Shown: one piece after another, positions 31,164 to 40,277 of the stretch | How positions within the stretch are numbered: position 1 is the stretch's first letter | How the letters are laid out: every line of letters begins with the position of its first letter | From: an uncultured Verrucomicrobiae bacterium | GTDB lineage: Bacteria > Verrucomicrobiota > Verrucomicrobiia > Limisphaerales > AAA164-E04 | Assembly: GCA_943788245.1 (NCBI GenBank) | Contig: CALSPN010000016.1 | Span: 1 to 62,653 of the forward strand | Reading direction: 5' to 3' | Length of the DNA stretch: 62,653 bases | The notes under the pieces: model-generated | The model's database searches: none | What the model was told of the DNA's origin: nothing | Seen by the model: the letters and a program-made list of their open reading frames with translations, nothing else | Translations under genes and position numbers: made by a program

Positions 31164-32750
31164 ATGACTCGATTAACTTTCATTTCCTTGTGGATGCTCA
31201 CGACGGTAAGCCTTGTTCTGTTTTGGCTCTATCAGGACAAACCATATCCGCCTTCAGCACCGAAGTTCGAGGCCACGACCAATACCGGCAAAACGCATGA
31301 CAAACAGTCCACGTCTTCTCTGACCCAATCATTGGAAAGAAACCCCATCCAGAATCGAGCCTCGGATCTCGAAATACTCCGACGGCTTTCCATGGCTTTG
31401 ACGGGAACAATTCCTTCTGTGGAATGGATACGCGACTATGAAGCGTGGCCAGAGGATCAGCGCATTGGCTTGGCTCTTGAAAGGATATTTGATGACCGAC
31501 GCAGCAGCGACTACCTGGCTGAGAGATTTGCGCGTGCATTCGTGGGTGTTGAGAATGGTCCTTTCTTGGTTTATCGCAGACGTCGAATGGTGGATGACTT
31601 GAGTGAAATGATTCATGCCAACCGCCCCTACGATCAAATAGTTAAAAAGCTCATCACTGCTAAGGGGATTTGGACATCCAAACCGGAGGTCAATTTCCTG
31701 ACAGCAACAATTGATCCTAACAACGACAAGGAAGGTCCAGACGAAATCAAACTGGCGGCTCGAGTTTCAAGAGCTTTTCTGGGTATTCGAATCGATTGTG
31801 TTCAATGTCATGACGATATGTTTGGAGATCGATGGAAACAAAAGGATTTCCATCAAATGGCATCCTTTTTTTCAGGTGCAGAAATGTCGTTGACCGGCTT
31901 AACTGAATCAGAAAAAACCTACGAATACCGATATAAAAGACACCCTGCACCGGAACTTGTCCCTCCAAAAGTGCCTTTCAATGAATCCTTGCTACCAGCA
32001 GAAGGTTCCTTGAGGGAGCGCCTGGCGGCATGGGTCACTCATCCAGAAAACAAACCCTTTGCAAGAGCCTTGGTCAACCGTGTTTGGGCCATGATGTTTA
32101 ACAAACCATTGGTGAACCCGGTGGATTCAATTCCAGTTGAAGGACCGTTCCCTGAAGCCTTGGAGTCATTGGCCAATGAAGCCATCGCCTCCGGTTTTGA
32201 TTTACGGCATTTGATTACCATGATTGCCAACAGCAGCCGCTTTCAGATCACCAGTAGAACATTGGATCAAAGTGAGAATCCGCCATTTCCAATGACAAGA
32301 CTCAGACCAGAGCAAGTTGCGGGTAGTATCATTCAATCAGCCTCACTCGAAACAGTCGATGCCGACTCACACATATTGTCTCGAGTGATCCGCATCCTTC
32401 AACAAGGTGAATTTATCAAACGCTATGGGGATGCTGGTGAAGATGAATTTGCAGGGACCGGCGGTACCATACCGCAAAGATTAACCGTCATGAACGGCAA
32501 ACTCGTTGAGGAAAGAACCGAAGAAAACCTGGTCATGAATGCAGCCACGCGCATCAGCACGCTCGCTCCGAATGATTCGGTAGCAGTCGAGATGGCGTAT
32601 CTGGCGACTCTGACTCGCCGCCCTACCGAAAGTGAAACGCAATATTTCACCGATCGATTTAGGGGAAAGAAAAAGAAAAAACGAGCTACGGAAATGCAGG
32701 ATTTATTCTGGTCACTGATTAATTCCACGGAATTCGCATGGAACCATTGA
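31164..32750 (+). CDS. DUF1549/DUF1553 protein, short form without PSCyt1 domain
   Basis: A 528-residue intact relative of the 17-20 kb gene, but about half its length. It starts with a membrane or signal segment (FISLWMLTTVSLVLFWLY). DUF1549 is indicated by LRRLSMALTGTIPS and IDCVQCHDD, and DUF1553 by FARALVNRVWAMMFNKPLVNP and a C-terminal LINSTEF. There is no N-terminal cytochrome domain; only the internal CVQCH motif remains. Its stop overlaps the start of the DUF1501 partner. Confidence 0.88.
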   Translation: MTRLTFISLWMLTTVSLVLFWLYQDKPYPPSAPKFEATTNTGKTHDKQSTSSLTQSLERNPIQNRASDLEILRRLSMALTGTIPSVEWIRDYEAWPEDQRIGLALERIFDDRRSSDYLAERFARAFVGVENGPFLVYRRRRMVDDLSEMIHANRPYDQIVKKLITAKGIWTSKPEVNFLTATIDPNNDKEGPDEIKLAARVSRAFLGIRIDCVQCHDDMFGDRWKQKDFHQMASFFSGAEMSLTGLTESEKTYEYRYKRHPAPELVPPKVPFNESLLPAEGSLRERLAAWVTHPENKPFARALVNRVWAMMFNKPLVNPVDSIPVEGPFPEALESLANEAIASGFDLRHLITMIANSSRFQITSRTLDQSENPPFPMTRLRPEQVAGSIIQSASLETVDADSHILSRVIRILQQGEFIKRYGDAGEDEFAGTGGTIPQRLTVMNGKLVEERTEENLVMNAATRISTLAPNDSVAVEMAYLATLTRRPTESETQYFTDRFRGKKKKKRATEMQDLFWSLINSTEFAWNH

Positions 32751-34057
32751 ATCATATGAAACGCCCGTCACTCCATCACTGCGCCTCGACAACAAGCAAC
32801 CGCCGACAATTCCTGAAGACGACGACTGCTGCAGGCATGGCATGGATGAATCCCCTTGCCCAACAGCTGGCGCGTTGCGCTGAAAACGATGTCTCTGAGA
32901 CAAGAGGCAAGGCGATCATCCTTTTATGGATGGCTGGGGGTCCAAGCCAGCTGGAAACGTTTGACCCACATCCCTCTCAAAACGGATCCGAAGGCAGGAA
33001 AGCAATTTCCACGCCCTTGAAGCATCTGCAATTGGCAAAAGGTCTGGAGGAAGTAGCAGAATTAATGAACGACGTTTCCCTCATTCGTTCCATGGTCAGT
33101 CAGGAAGGGGATCACGAAAGGGCCGTTTACAATGTAAAAACAGGATACCGACCTAACCCTACGGTCGTGCACCCTTCTCTCGGATCCATTATTTGCCATG
33201 AATTGCCTGAAAATGCTGTTGAGATCCCAAGGCATGTTTCCATCCTTCCGAATGAATGGCCTGCACGCGGCGGTTATTTAGGTGCCACCTATGATGCTTT
33301 TCAGATTGGAGATCCCGGCCAGCGCATCCCGGATGTGATTTCCCCTGTCAGCAAAGAGCGACTTGAACGGAGACTCCAAGGCCTTGACGTCGTGGAACGA
33401 GCTTTCCTGAAAGGTCGTGACCCTGAATGGATAGCGTCCCATACACGCCACCGAGCCACAATTGATGAAGCACTGAAGATGATGGACTCGGATCAAATCA
33501 AGGCCTTTGATGTGAACCTTGCGACAGCGACAGAAAGAAACGCATATGGCGACACTGCATTTGGCAGAGGCTGCCTGGCAGCTCGTCGACTGATCGAGAC
33601 CGGGGTACGTTGTGTAGAGGTGACACTGAGTGGATGGGACAGTCACGTCAACAATCATGAGACTCAGTCAAAACGCGTCGCGACTTTAGCACCTGCGCTC
33701 GCAGCTCTGATTCGTGATCTGAAAGAACGCGAACTCTTGGAAAATACCATGGTCCTTTGCGGAGGCGAATTTGGCCGCTCTCCGGAGCTGAACCCCTTGG
33801 AAGGCCGCGATCATTGGCCTCATGGTTTCAGCTTCTTAATCGGTGGAGGAGGCATCGCTGGGGGAAAAGTCATCGGCGCCACCGATCCGGAAGGCATCAG
33901 GAAACAACCAGAGAACCCCGTGCGAGTTCAGGATTTACATGCTACCATCCAACACTGTCTGGGAGTCGATTCTGAAAAAGAAATCATCACCCCCGTCGGT
34001 CGGCCCATTTTCCTGAGCGAAGGCAATGTCGCACGCGAACTACTCGTGACGAGTTGA
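32738..34057 (+). CDS. DUF1501 family protein, second copy
   Basis: A 439-residue protein with a Tat-like signal (RRQFLKTTTAAGMAWM). DUF1501 motifs: ILLWMAGGPSQLETFDPHP, VRCVEVTLSGWDSHVNN, MVLCGGEFGRSPELN, GRDHWPHGFSFLIGGGG and VQDLHATIQHCLGVD. The start at 32738 overlaps the preceding gene by 13 bases; ATG 32756 is an alternative. Pairing with DUF1549/1553 is the usual PVC arrangement and suggests co-function. Confidence 0.9.
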   Translation: MEPLNHMKRPSLHHCASTTSNRRQFLKTTTAAGMAWMNPLAQQLARCAENDVSETRGKAIILLWMAGGPSQLETFDPHPSQNGSEGRKAISTPLKHLQLAKGLEEVAELMNDVSLIRSMVSQEGDHERAVYNVKTGYRPNPTVVHPSLGSIICHELPENAVEIPRHVSILPNEWPARGGYLGATYDAFQIGDPGQRIPDVISPVSKERLERRLQGLDVVERAFLKGRDPEWIASHTRHRATIDEALKMMDSDQIKAFDVNLATATERNAYGDTAFGRGCLAARRLIETGVRCVEVTLSGWDSHVNNHETQSKRVATLAPALAALIRDLKERELLENTMVLCGGEFGRSPELNPLEGRDHWPHGFSFLIGGGGIAGGKVIGATDPEGIRKQPENPVRVQDLHATIQHCLGVDSEKEIITPVGRPIFLSEGNVARELLVTS

Positions 34058-34360
34058 GCTCGTATTAGTATGATTGCCACTGGATACAGAGGCATCGCCT
34101 TTTCCCTGGAGAAAAGCTCACTTGAGTGTCAGACCGTATCACTTGATAAAACCTAAGTAATCAAACAAGTTTGATCAGCATGACTCCTTCGTTCACAACC
34201 GCGGTATCAAATATATACTCCTCATCCATAGCGTTGATAGATCATCCACATTGGGCCCCATAAAGCCAACGAACAGCTCCATTCAAACGCTTACGACATT
34301 CGAACATATCACTTTATCTATAAATGCGAAAGACTGATAAGTGAATCATTGCGGGACGCG
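34058..34360. other. Intergenic region between convergent genes
   Basis: About 300 bases between the DUF1501 gene (plus) and the esterase gene (minus). I see no clear terminator hairpin and no gene. Confidence 0.5.
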
Positions 34361-35287
34361 TCATTCATTCAAAAACCGCCTTTTCATGGCCAGGCCAAGT
34401 TCTTTTACCGCACGCTTACCGTCATCAAAAGCCCCGGCAAATTGCATGAATCCATGCAAAGCTCCCTCGTATTGGATCAGGTCGATTGGAACCTGAGCAT
34501 CTTTTAACCTTTCAGCATAGTTCTCTCCCTCAGTTCGCAATACATCATATTCAGCAGTCACCACATGAGAGTAAGGTAATCCCTCAAGTGTCTCAGCGGT
34601 GCATGGTGATGCGTAAGGATTCTGACGGTCCGCAGGCCTCGGCACATATTGGTCCCAGAACCAACGCATGATATGCCGTGTCAGCCCATGATCCTCTGCA
34701 AACATGTGATAGGTTGCAGATTCAAAATTGGGTTCTATGACTGGATAGATCAACCACTGAGAATCCAACTTGAATGCGGCTTGATCGCGAGTCTTCAAGG
34801 CCACAGCAGCGGCAAGATTGCCTCCCGCACTATCACCGCACACCGCAATTCTCGCCGGATCTACTCCAAGGCGATCCGCATGCTTCACAACATACTGCGT
34901 TGCTTCAAGACAATCATCGAAGGCCGCTGGAAAAGGGGACTCAGGCGCCAGGCGGTAATCGACACTGACAATCACAGCTTCAGAAATCGCCGCCAAATGA
35001 CGGCATAAAGCATCATGTGTTTCAATGTTACCGAGCACCCAACCTCCGCCATGAAAATACAACACCACTGGAAGCTTACCACTCGTTGAGGGGCGGTATA
35101 TGCGTATGGGTAAACGACCCTCAATGGCTAGATTTTCAACGTGATGAAGTGGAGGTCCATCGCCGAACAAATCGGTAAAGCCTGAAAAAATACGACGACT
35201 TTCGGCAGGTGGCAACTCATCCCAACCGGGAGCACTCTGGTTGGCGATGGCCTTGAGGAAAGCTTCTGCTTGTGGGTGAAGTGGCAT
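34361..35287 (-). CDS. Alpha/beta hydrolase, hormone-sensitive-lipase (HSL) family esterase
   Basis: A 308-residue cytoplasmic hydrolase. HGGGWVLGN (oxyanion hole) and GDSAGGN (nucleophile Ser) define the HSL family. The acid is in AEYDVL and the His in LHGFMQF, so the triad is complete. It probably hydrolyses short-chain esters; the physiological substrate is unknown. Confidence 0.93.
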   Translation of the reverse strand: MPLHPQAEAFLKAIANQSAPGWDELPPAESRRIFSGFTDLFGDGPPLHHVENLAIEGRLPIRIYRPSTSGKLPVVLYFHGGGWVLGNIETHDALCRHLAAISEAVIVSVDYRLAPESPFPAAFDDCLEATQYVVKHADRLGVDPARIAVCGDSAGGNLAAAVALKTRDQAAFKLDSQWLIYPVIEPNFESATYHMFAEDHGLTRHIMRWFWDQYVPRPADRQNPYASPCTAETLEGLPYSHVVTAEYDVLRTEGENYAERLKDAQVPIDLIQYEGALHGFMQFAGAFDDGKRAVKELGLAMKRRFLNE

Positions 35288-35574
35288 CTGGATCAGCGAT
35301 TCGTTAAAATTTAATTCGTTTTTATCAGGTCATTCTCGAAGATTACCTGTTAAATAGCGATGGAGTATTTTTCACTCTACCTGATTATTGAAAGAACTTA
35401 ATCAAGCAACGATCTCGATCGGGGAAGAGACTTTGTCAGGCCCGCGCTCGTCTTTAGATCATGCAAAAATCAATCTCCTGGTCAAAACTTGATTCCGTAT
35501 ACTCACCTTAACCCCAGCAATTTCGAGTGGCCCAGGTGGTGAACAAAACAAGGCGCGGACTCGAATGGCGTTTA

Positions 35575-36135
35575 TTAAACCTCAAAGAAACTTCGCACCA
35601 AACATTGAAATTCAATTTCCTGGATTCGTTGTAATTCTTCAATCACGGACTGATCGGCAGAGTCGGCCAATTCTCGAGAAACGAGATCGACAAAGCCAAA
35701 AGGGTCCCACTCACCCGATTCTATCAATGAATTCAGATTAGGTGAAACATCTCCCCCAAACGTTTGTGTCAGAATCTGCTTTGCGATCTCAGCGTAGGCA
35801 GGATGCGTCCCGGCTCGATGAAACCAATACTTGGAATTCCCATAATCAGGTTCGCGCCGATGCATGATACCATGCAGGAAACTACCGGTCGCTGAAGGGA
35901 TTGACTGGGAAATCGAATGGGATGCATCCAAATGATCATGCCAGAGCAAAGCAGCAGAGCGCAACAGATCGATGAGTTCGGCATTTAAATGCCGGGTATT
36001 TGACCAATCCCTTACCTTGGCATTCAACTCTGACGGTTTCTCAACAGTATTACGAATACCAGGTCCCAACCCGGGGCAATCAGGTGTTGAAATCAGTTCC
36101 AAGAAGCTGACGGTTAAATCATTGGTTACATTCAT
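35575..36135 (-). CDS. Conserved-looking hypothetical protein
   Basis: A 186-residue protein with no signal peptide or membrane segment. It contains a His/Trp-rich central stretch (ALLWHDHLDASH, KYWFHRAGTHPAY) and an acidic C-terminus. I do not recognise a named family. It lies about 50 bases after the TPR gene in the same direction and may share its transcript. Confidence 0.6.
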   Translation of the reverse strand: MNVTNDLTVSFLELISTPDCPGLGPGIRNTVEKPSELNAKVRDWSNTRHLNAELIDLLRSAALLWHDHLDASHSISQSIPSATGSFLHGIMHRREPDYGNSKYWFHRAGTHPAYAEIAKQILTQTFGGDVSPNLNSLIESGEWDPFGFVDLVSRELADSADQSVIEELQRIQEIEFQCLVRSFFEV

Positions 36136-36185
36136 ATATCCAGCTCACTATGCTTAAACTAAGCGGAACCCAGATGAGAAAATTC

Positions 36186-36953
36186 TCACATCTGGTCAAG
36201 AAGTTGACGGGCCTTGCGAGTCCAAACCTTATCCTTCTTCTGAACAAATGAGGGCGCATGTTTTTCGTCTTCGATGACCTCTTGAAGCTGTTGACGAGCC
36301 TCATTGGACATCCCCTGCTTTTTGTAAATTTCGGCTAATAAAACTCGCGCTTCGGCGTAAGTCTGCGTTTCGAGCACGGTCTCAAGAGCCACTCTGGCCT
36401 TGTCGGTTGAATCAAGTTTTGAGTAAGCGCTGGCTAGTGCCATCATCGTAGCTCCGTAATCGTGTTTGGGGTTCTCTGCGATCACTTTTTCCAACATGGC
36501 AACCGCTTTCTCAAGCTGGTCGAGTTTGATCAGGCACTGGCCATATGGCCCCAGAATGTCCACATCCTCGGGATCGCGCTCGAAAGCAGCTTCATAGCAT
36601 GCAAGTGCCTTATCCGGTTTACCTTGTTTTTGATAGATATCTCCAAGTTCGGCATGGTGGTGAGCCTTGTCAAGGTGATGGATCTGCTCTTCGAGCTGTT
36701 TGATCCGTTCCCGTTCCGCGGCACCAGGCCATTCAAATGATGGACCTTTCTCCATCGCTTTTGCGCTGCGATAGACCATGAAATAATAGAGCAAGGCGGA
36801 AAAGGCACCAAAGAAGAAAATCAATACCGACCATAACCATTCCTCTCTACGAATGGCGTCTACCAGCATCCATATCTGGAATGCCGTCATAATCAGGAAA
36901 AACGGATTGGTGAGGATTTCCCTCCAATCGTCGAGAATCAGTGCAAGTTGCAT
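36186..36953 (-). CDS. Membrane-anchored tetratricopeptide repeat protein
   Basis: Starts at ATG 36953 (MQLALILDDW), giving 255 residues. Two N-terminal hydrophobic segments (NPFFLIMTAFQIWMLVDAI and LWSVLIFFFGAFSALLYYF) are followed by a short coiled coil (about 90-110) and about four TPR units (AELGDIYQKQGKPDKALACY, LEKAVAMLEKVI, ASAYSKL, AEIYKKQGMSNEAR). TPRs mediate protein contacts; the partner is unknown. Confidence 0.82.
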   Translation of the reverse strand: MQLALILDDWREILTNPFFLIMTAFQIWMLVDAIRREEWLWSVLIFFFGAFSALLYYFMVYRSAKAMEKGPSFEWPGAAERERIKQLEEQIHHLDKAHHHAELGDIYQKQGKPDKALACYEAAFERDPEDVDILGPYGQCLIKLDQLEKAVAMLEKVIAENPKHDYGATMMALASAYSKLDSTDKARVALETVLETQTYAEARVLLAEIYKKQGMSNEARQQLQEVIEDEKHAPSFVQKKDKVWTRKARQLLDQM

Positions 36954-37094
36954 ATATGTATTTATTCGCATGTGACGTGGGAATTGCAAGTCAATGGCCC
37001 CAAGTTCAGCTCTCAGGGACTAGAAATCTTTATGGAAAGAAGGTAATTCCTCATGTGTAACTCGAAAAGCAAACCCATGTGATACTGCATGACG

Positions 37095-37490
37095 TCATGG
37101 CCTCTTTGCCAATAGAGCGCTTGCCAAACGTGCTTTTTGGATCACGCGTAATTTGTGGGTGCCTCGACAGATGATTTCATGCTCATCATTGGCTCTGAGG
37201 TCAAATGAAAACATATTTCTATCCTGATAAATGATTTTGGCATGACAAGTGACCAGCGCGCCCAGAGGTGAGGGAGCTTGGTGCTTCACCTCCACTACTG
37301 CACCCACAGTTGATTCATCCTCTTCCAGGTAAGGTAAAACAACTCCACGTGCGGTATGCTCCAGGAACCAGATTAGCCACGGGGTAGAAAGAATCTCGGG
37401 CATCACTTCATCTGCAAAATCGATGATGTGTTGCTTACTTACTCTGAATTCTAAGTGACCGGATTTTCCAGTGCGTGGGCGCCTGTTCAT
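37095..37490 (-). CDS. Hotdog-fold thioesterase-like protein (FlK-like)
   Basis: A 131-residue protein resembling fluoroacetyl-CoA thioesterase-type hotdog proteins: FADEVMPEILSTPWLIWFLE, HTARGVVLPYLEEDESTVG and VEVKHQAPSPLGALV. Likely hydrolyses an acyl-CoA thioester; substrate unknown. Confidence 0.75.
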   Translation of the reverse strand: MNRRPRTGKSGHLEFRVSKQHIIDFADEVMPEILSTPWLIWFLEHTARGVVLPYLEEDESTVGAVVEVKHQAPSPLGALVTCHAKIIYQDRNMFSFDLRANDEHEIICRGTHKLRVIQKARLASALLAKRP

Positions 37491-37563
37491 GTCAGTGATG
37501 AATGCTCAACGATTCGCGCTAACAACAAAGATTAGGCTGACCGATCTTTGATTACAGGCGAAA

Positions 37564-38130
37564 TCAATCCTGCATTGGTCCAATGAGTTCGATAAAATTA
37601 CCATCCGGATCGCGAATAACCAGAAGTGCATTTTTTCCTCCCAAAGGAACAGGGGTCTTACCCAGGAAAGTAACTTTAGCTTTTTTCAGGCGTTCAATAC
37701 TTGCTGAAAGGTCTGTGACATACAAGGTCAGGTAGCTGAAACCCAATGTTGAATGAATATACGTTTGGTCTGTTTGGCTTGCCTCAGCTTTGGGAAAGGA
37801 CATCATCTTGAGGCGACTTTGTTTTTCCCCTGCACCAAACACGAAGACCCTGGCCACAACTTCCATTTCATTCACCAAACCAATGGATGTGGCAAAAGCT
37901 GGTGGTGCTGAAAACCCCTTTACCTCTTTACAGCCGATCACATCTTTGTAGAAAGACGCCGATTTATCGAGGTCCTTCACAACAATCCCGAGATCAAGTA
38001 CTGGGGATGAAAACACCTCAGATGAATCATTTTCCTGACCCAGCGCTTTGAAACTGTCACCGCCTGCGATCGAAACGAAAAGCAGCAAAGCTAAAAACCG
38101 TTCTGTTAAAATGGTATGTGAAGATTTCAT
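37564..38130 (-). CDS. Exported VOC (glyoxalase-like) protein
   Basis: Starting at ATG 38130 (MKSSHTILTERF) the protein has 188 residues and a signal-like hydrophobic stretch (FLALLLFVSIAGG), so it is probably exported; a longer start exists at 38202. The VOC fold is indicated by LDLGIVVKDLDKSASFYKDV and by RDPDGNFIELIGP at the C-terminus, which carries a metal-ligand-like Glu. Function unknown. Confidence 0.78.
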   Translation of the reverse strand: MKSSHTILTERFLALLLFVSIAGGDSFKALGQENDSSEVFSSPVLDLGIVVKDLDKSASFYKDVIGCKEVKGFSAPPAFATSIGLVNEMEVVARVFVFGAGEKQSRLKMMSFPKAEASQTDQTYIHSTLGFSYLTLYVTDLSASIERLKKAKVTFLGKTPVPLGGKNALLVIRDPDGNFIELIGPMQD

Positions 38131-38205
38131 AGAAGAGGAAGTTAAAGATAAAGAGAGTGAGTTCAAGCACTGATTCAGGGCAATAAAAAACCTCTCGGTC
38201 ACCTT

Positions 38206-39117
38206 TCAGGAGTGAGGATCTTTCAGTGGGCCCGGTTTGAATGCGGGGTGCCCTGGCCAGGAAGGCTCCTGGGGCAGTCTCATTTGATGAAAGCTTTGGA
38301 GGAAGCTCTTACTGATGTCCGTACCCTCGGGGGCTAGATGCTGATGCGCCTCTTTTAATTTGTAGAATGGGATCGAGGGATATCGATGATGTATCCAATG
38401 GTAACCTTCGTTATGTTTGAAGAAGTTATCAAATCTGGAAAGATTGGACCTGGCTCCGCTGCGAGTGTTGTGGTGTTCCTCTATTTCCGACCAATATTGA
38501 TAAATGGGAAACGACCAGATCAACGGTATCAGCCAGTAGATCAGCAACAGATCCAAAGATTCATAAACGGCGAAGAGACTTATTAATGGAATCCAGAATA
38601 AAGATAATTGAAGTCGGCTGGAGGCTGTGTCCAGATCAGGTCCACTCTTCAGGTAGTAATACGTCGGACCGCCTAGAAACGGTTTGATAAACCAGATGTA
38701 AATCATGTTCGGATTCCTATTCAACAATCCATAACGATTGTAATCCTGCATGGTAATGTCTGATTCCCCCATCAAATCAATGTGATGCTGATGATGCTCA
38801 ACCTGAAATCCTTTCAAAGTTTGTAGAAAAGGGTAGGCATACAGGCTTTGGAGTTTGTAGTGCAGCGAACGCGTTGCAAACAGATTATAATGGGAAGCTT
38901 CATGGAGAAGCGCCTCTCCCAAGCAAAATTGAATGTAGCCTATGAACCAGACAGTCATGAGGGTGAACCACCATTGATCCAGCCATATGGAAACGCCAGC
39001 AGCCCCTGTCATAAATAACCAATCCCGGCATATCGCGCCCAATCCCCGCAAAGTGCTGCGCTCGCAAAAGTCTTTTATATTTATTTTTTCTTCCACTATA
39101 CCTGATTCAATCAACAA
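38206..39117 (-). CDS. Fatty acid desaturase/hydroxylase-like membrane protein
   Basis: A membrane di-iron enzyme of about 300 residues. The three His boxes are present: HEASH (around 92), HHQHH (around 128), EEHHN with HNEGYHWIHH near the C-terminus, and hydrophobic segments lie between them. It would insert a double bond or hydroxyl in a lipid or carotenoid-like substrate. The start is TTG 39117 or GTG 39096. Confidence 0.85.
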   Translation of the reverse strand: MLIESGIVEEKINIKDFCERSTLRGLGAICRDWLFMTGAAGVSIWLDQWWFTLMTVWFIGYIQFCLGEALLHEASHYNLFATRSLHYKLQSLYAYPFLQTLKGFQVEHHQHHIDLMGESDITMQDYNRYGLLNRNPNMIYIWFIKPFLGGPTYYYLKSGPDLDTASSRLQLSLFWIPLISLFAVYESLDLLLIYWLIPLIWSFPIYQYWSEIEEHHNTRSGARSNLSRFDNFFKHNEGYHWIHHRYPSIPFYKLKEAHQHLAPEGTDISKSFLQSFHQMRLPQEPSWPGHPAFKPGPLKDPHS

Positions 39118-39213
39118 TTTAGGTCGATCGCGTGAGTTTTGGGTTTTCCGCTTGATAGGAGTGCGGGTAGAGGTTCATAAAAAAAGAAACCACTTTTGAC
39201 AAGAATCGATCAT

Positions 39214-40215
39214 ATGAATCCCAAAAACTCAAACCAACAAAAGGAATCTTCCGGCTCCGTAAAACGGATAATGAACTTCATAAGTCAAAAAGCCAAAGTA
39301 ATGGTTGCTTTGTTTTTGATTTTGGGAATTCAAGGGTGCCATCAGCAAACCAACCCGACTACAGATTCAGTAAAAGAAGATAAGGACCGCAGAGCGCTTA
39401 TCATGACGGTTTCTGAGCCCATCAGATTCATGGCTGAACGCATCACAAATGATTCATGGGCTGCAATAAAGTTTCCTGCGGACGCATCAGTCGTGGATCC
39501 TGCCTATTGGAATCCGTCTCCTGATACGATGAGACGCTATCAGGATGCAGATCTCATTCTCTTGAACGGCGGTGGCTATGCCAAGTGGATTAAGTCGGCG
39601 AGTTTGAAATTATCTCGACTTCACGACACCTCAGCAGCTTTTAAAAATCGATTCATACTTGCAAAGGATGCTGTGGTGCACCAGCACGGCCCTGATGGAG
39701 AGCATTCGCACGAGGGCTATGCCACTACCACATGGCTGGATTTCGAACTGGCTGGAATGCATGCGGATGCGATACTGGAAGTTTTGATAAAACAATGGCC
39801 TGACCATGAGGAACCGATGAAGAAAAACCATTCGATCCTGAGGAACGAATTCAACAAACTACATCAAGACATGCTTGATATCGCAAAACAAATTGGAAAC
39901 ACACCCTTACTGGCATCGCATCCAGTGTATCAATACCCGACAAAAGCATACGGCCTGAAGATTCACTCCCTGCACTGGGAGCCAGACACCACTCCTGATG
40001 AGAGTGAGTGGAAGGACCTTGATTTTTTTCTGACTTCAACCCCCACGCAATGGATGATCTGGGAGGACACTCCAACTGAAGCAACTCAAGGCATGTTGAA
40101 ACAACGTAAAATAAAATGGGTGGTATTTCGCCCGCAGGGAGGGCTCACTGAATCAGGTGATTTTTTATCTAGCATGCAGACGAATATGAAAGCTCTGAGA
40201 TCCATCAAACCCTAG
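39214..40215 (+). CDS. ZnuA-like metal ABC transporter substrate-binding lipoprotein
   Basis: Starts at ATG 39214 (an earlier TTG and ATG 39271 also fit) and has a signal with a lipobox-like GIQGC. Zn-binding features: the His-rich loop HQHGPDGEHSHEG, the TTWLDFELAGMHADAI segment and SHPVYQYPTKAYGL. ZnuA-type proteins deliver Zn or Mn to an ABC importer. No permease or ATPase lies beside it, so the partner genes must be elsewhere. Confidence 0.82.
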   Translation: MNPKNSNQQKESSGSVKRIMNFISQKAKVMVALFLILGIQGCHQQTNPTTDSVKEDKDRRALIMTVSEPIRFMAERITNDSWAAIKFPADASVVDPAYWNPSPDTMRRYQDADLILLNGGGYAKWIKSASLKLSRLHDTSAAFKNRFILAKDAVVHQHGPDGEHSHEGYATTTWLDFELAGMHADAILEVLIKQWPDHEEPMKKNHSILRNEFNKLHQDMLDIAKQIGNTPLLASHPVYQYPTKAYGLKIHSLHWEPDTTPDESEWKDLDFFLTSTPTQWMIWEDTPTEATQGMLKQRKIKWVVFRPQGGLTESGDFLSSMQTNMKALRSIKP

Positions 40216-40259
40216 AGTCGAAGTTTCACCCTGAGCAAATCCGAGGGGCGTGGGATTGG

Positions 40260-40277
40260 AGCCCTGTTTGCAGGGCT
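40260..40277. terminator. Hairpin between convergent znuA-like gene and ftsZ-like gene
   Basis: A perfect 7-bp stem AGCCCTG/CAGGGCT with a TTTG loop lies at the end of the dcw operon. On the plus strand a short A-rich run follows, but no long U tract is seen in either direction. Confidence 0.5.

Noticed and set aside
34649..35008. 119-codon plus-strand ORF
   Set aside because: Antisense to the esterase gene, including its GDSAGG motif.
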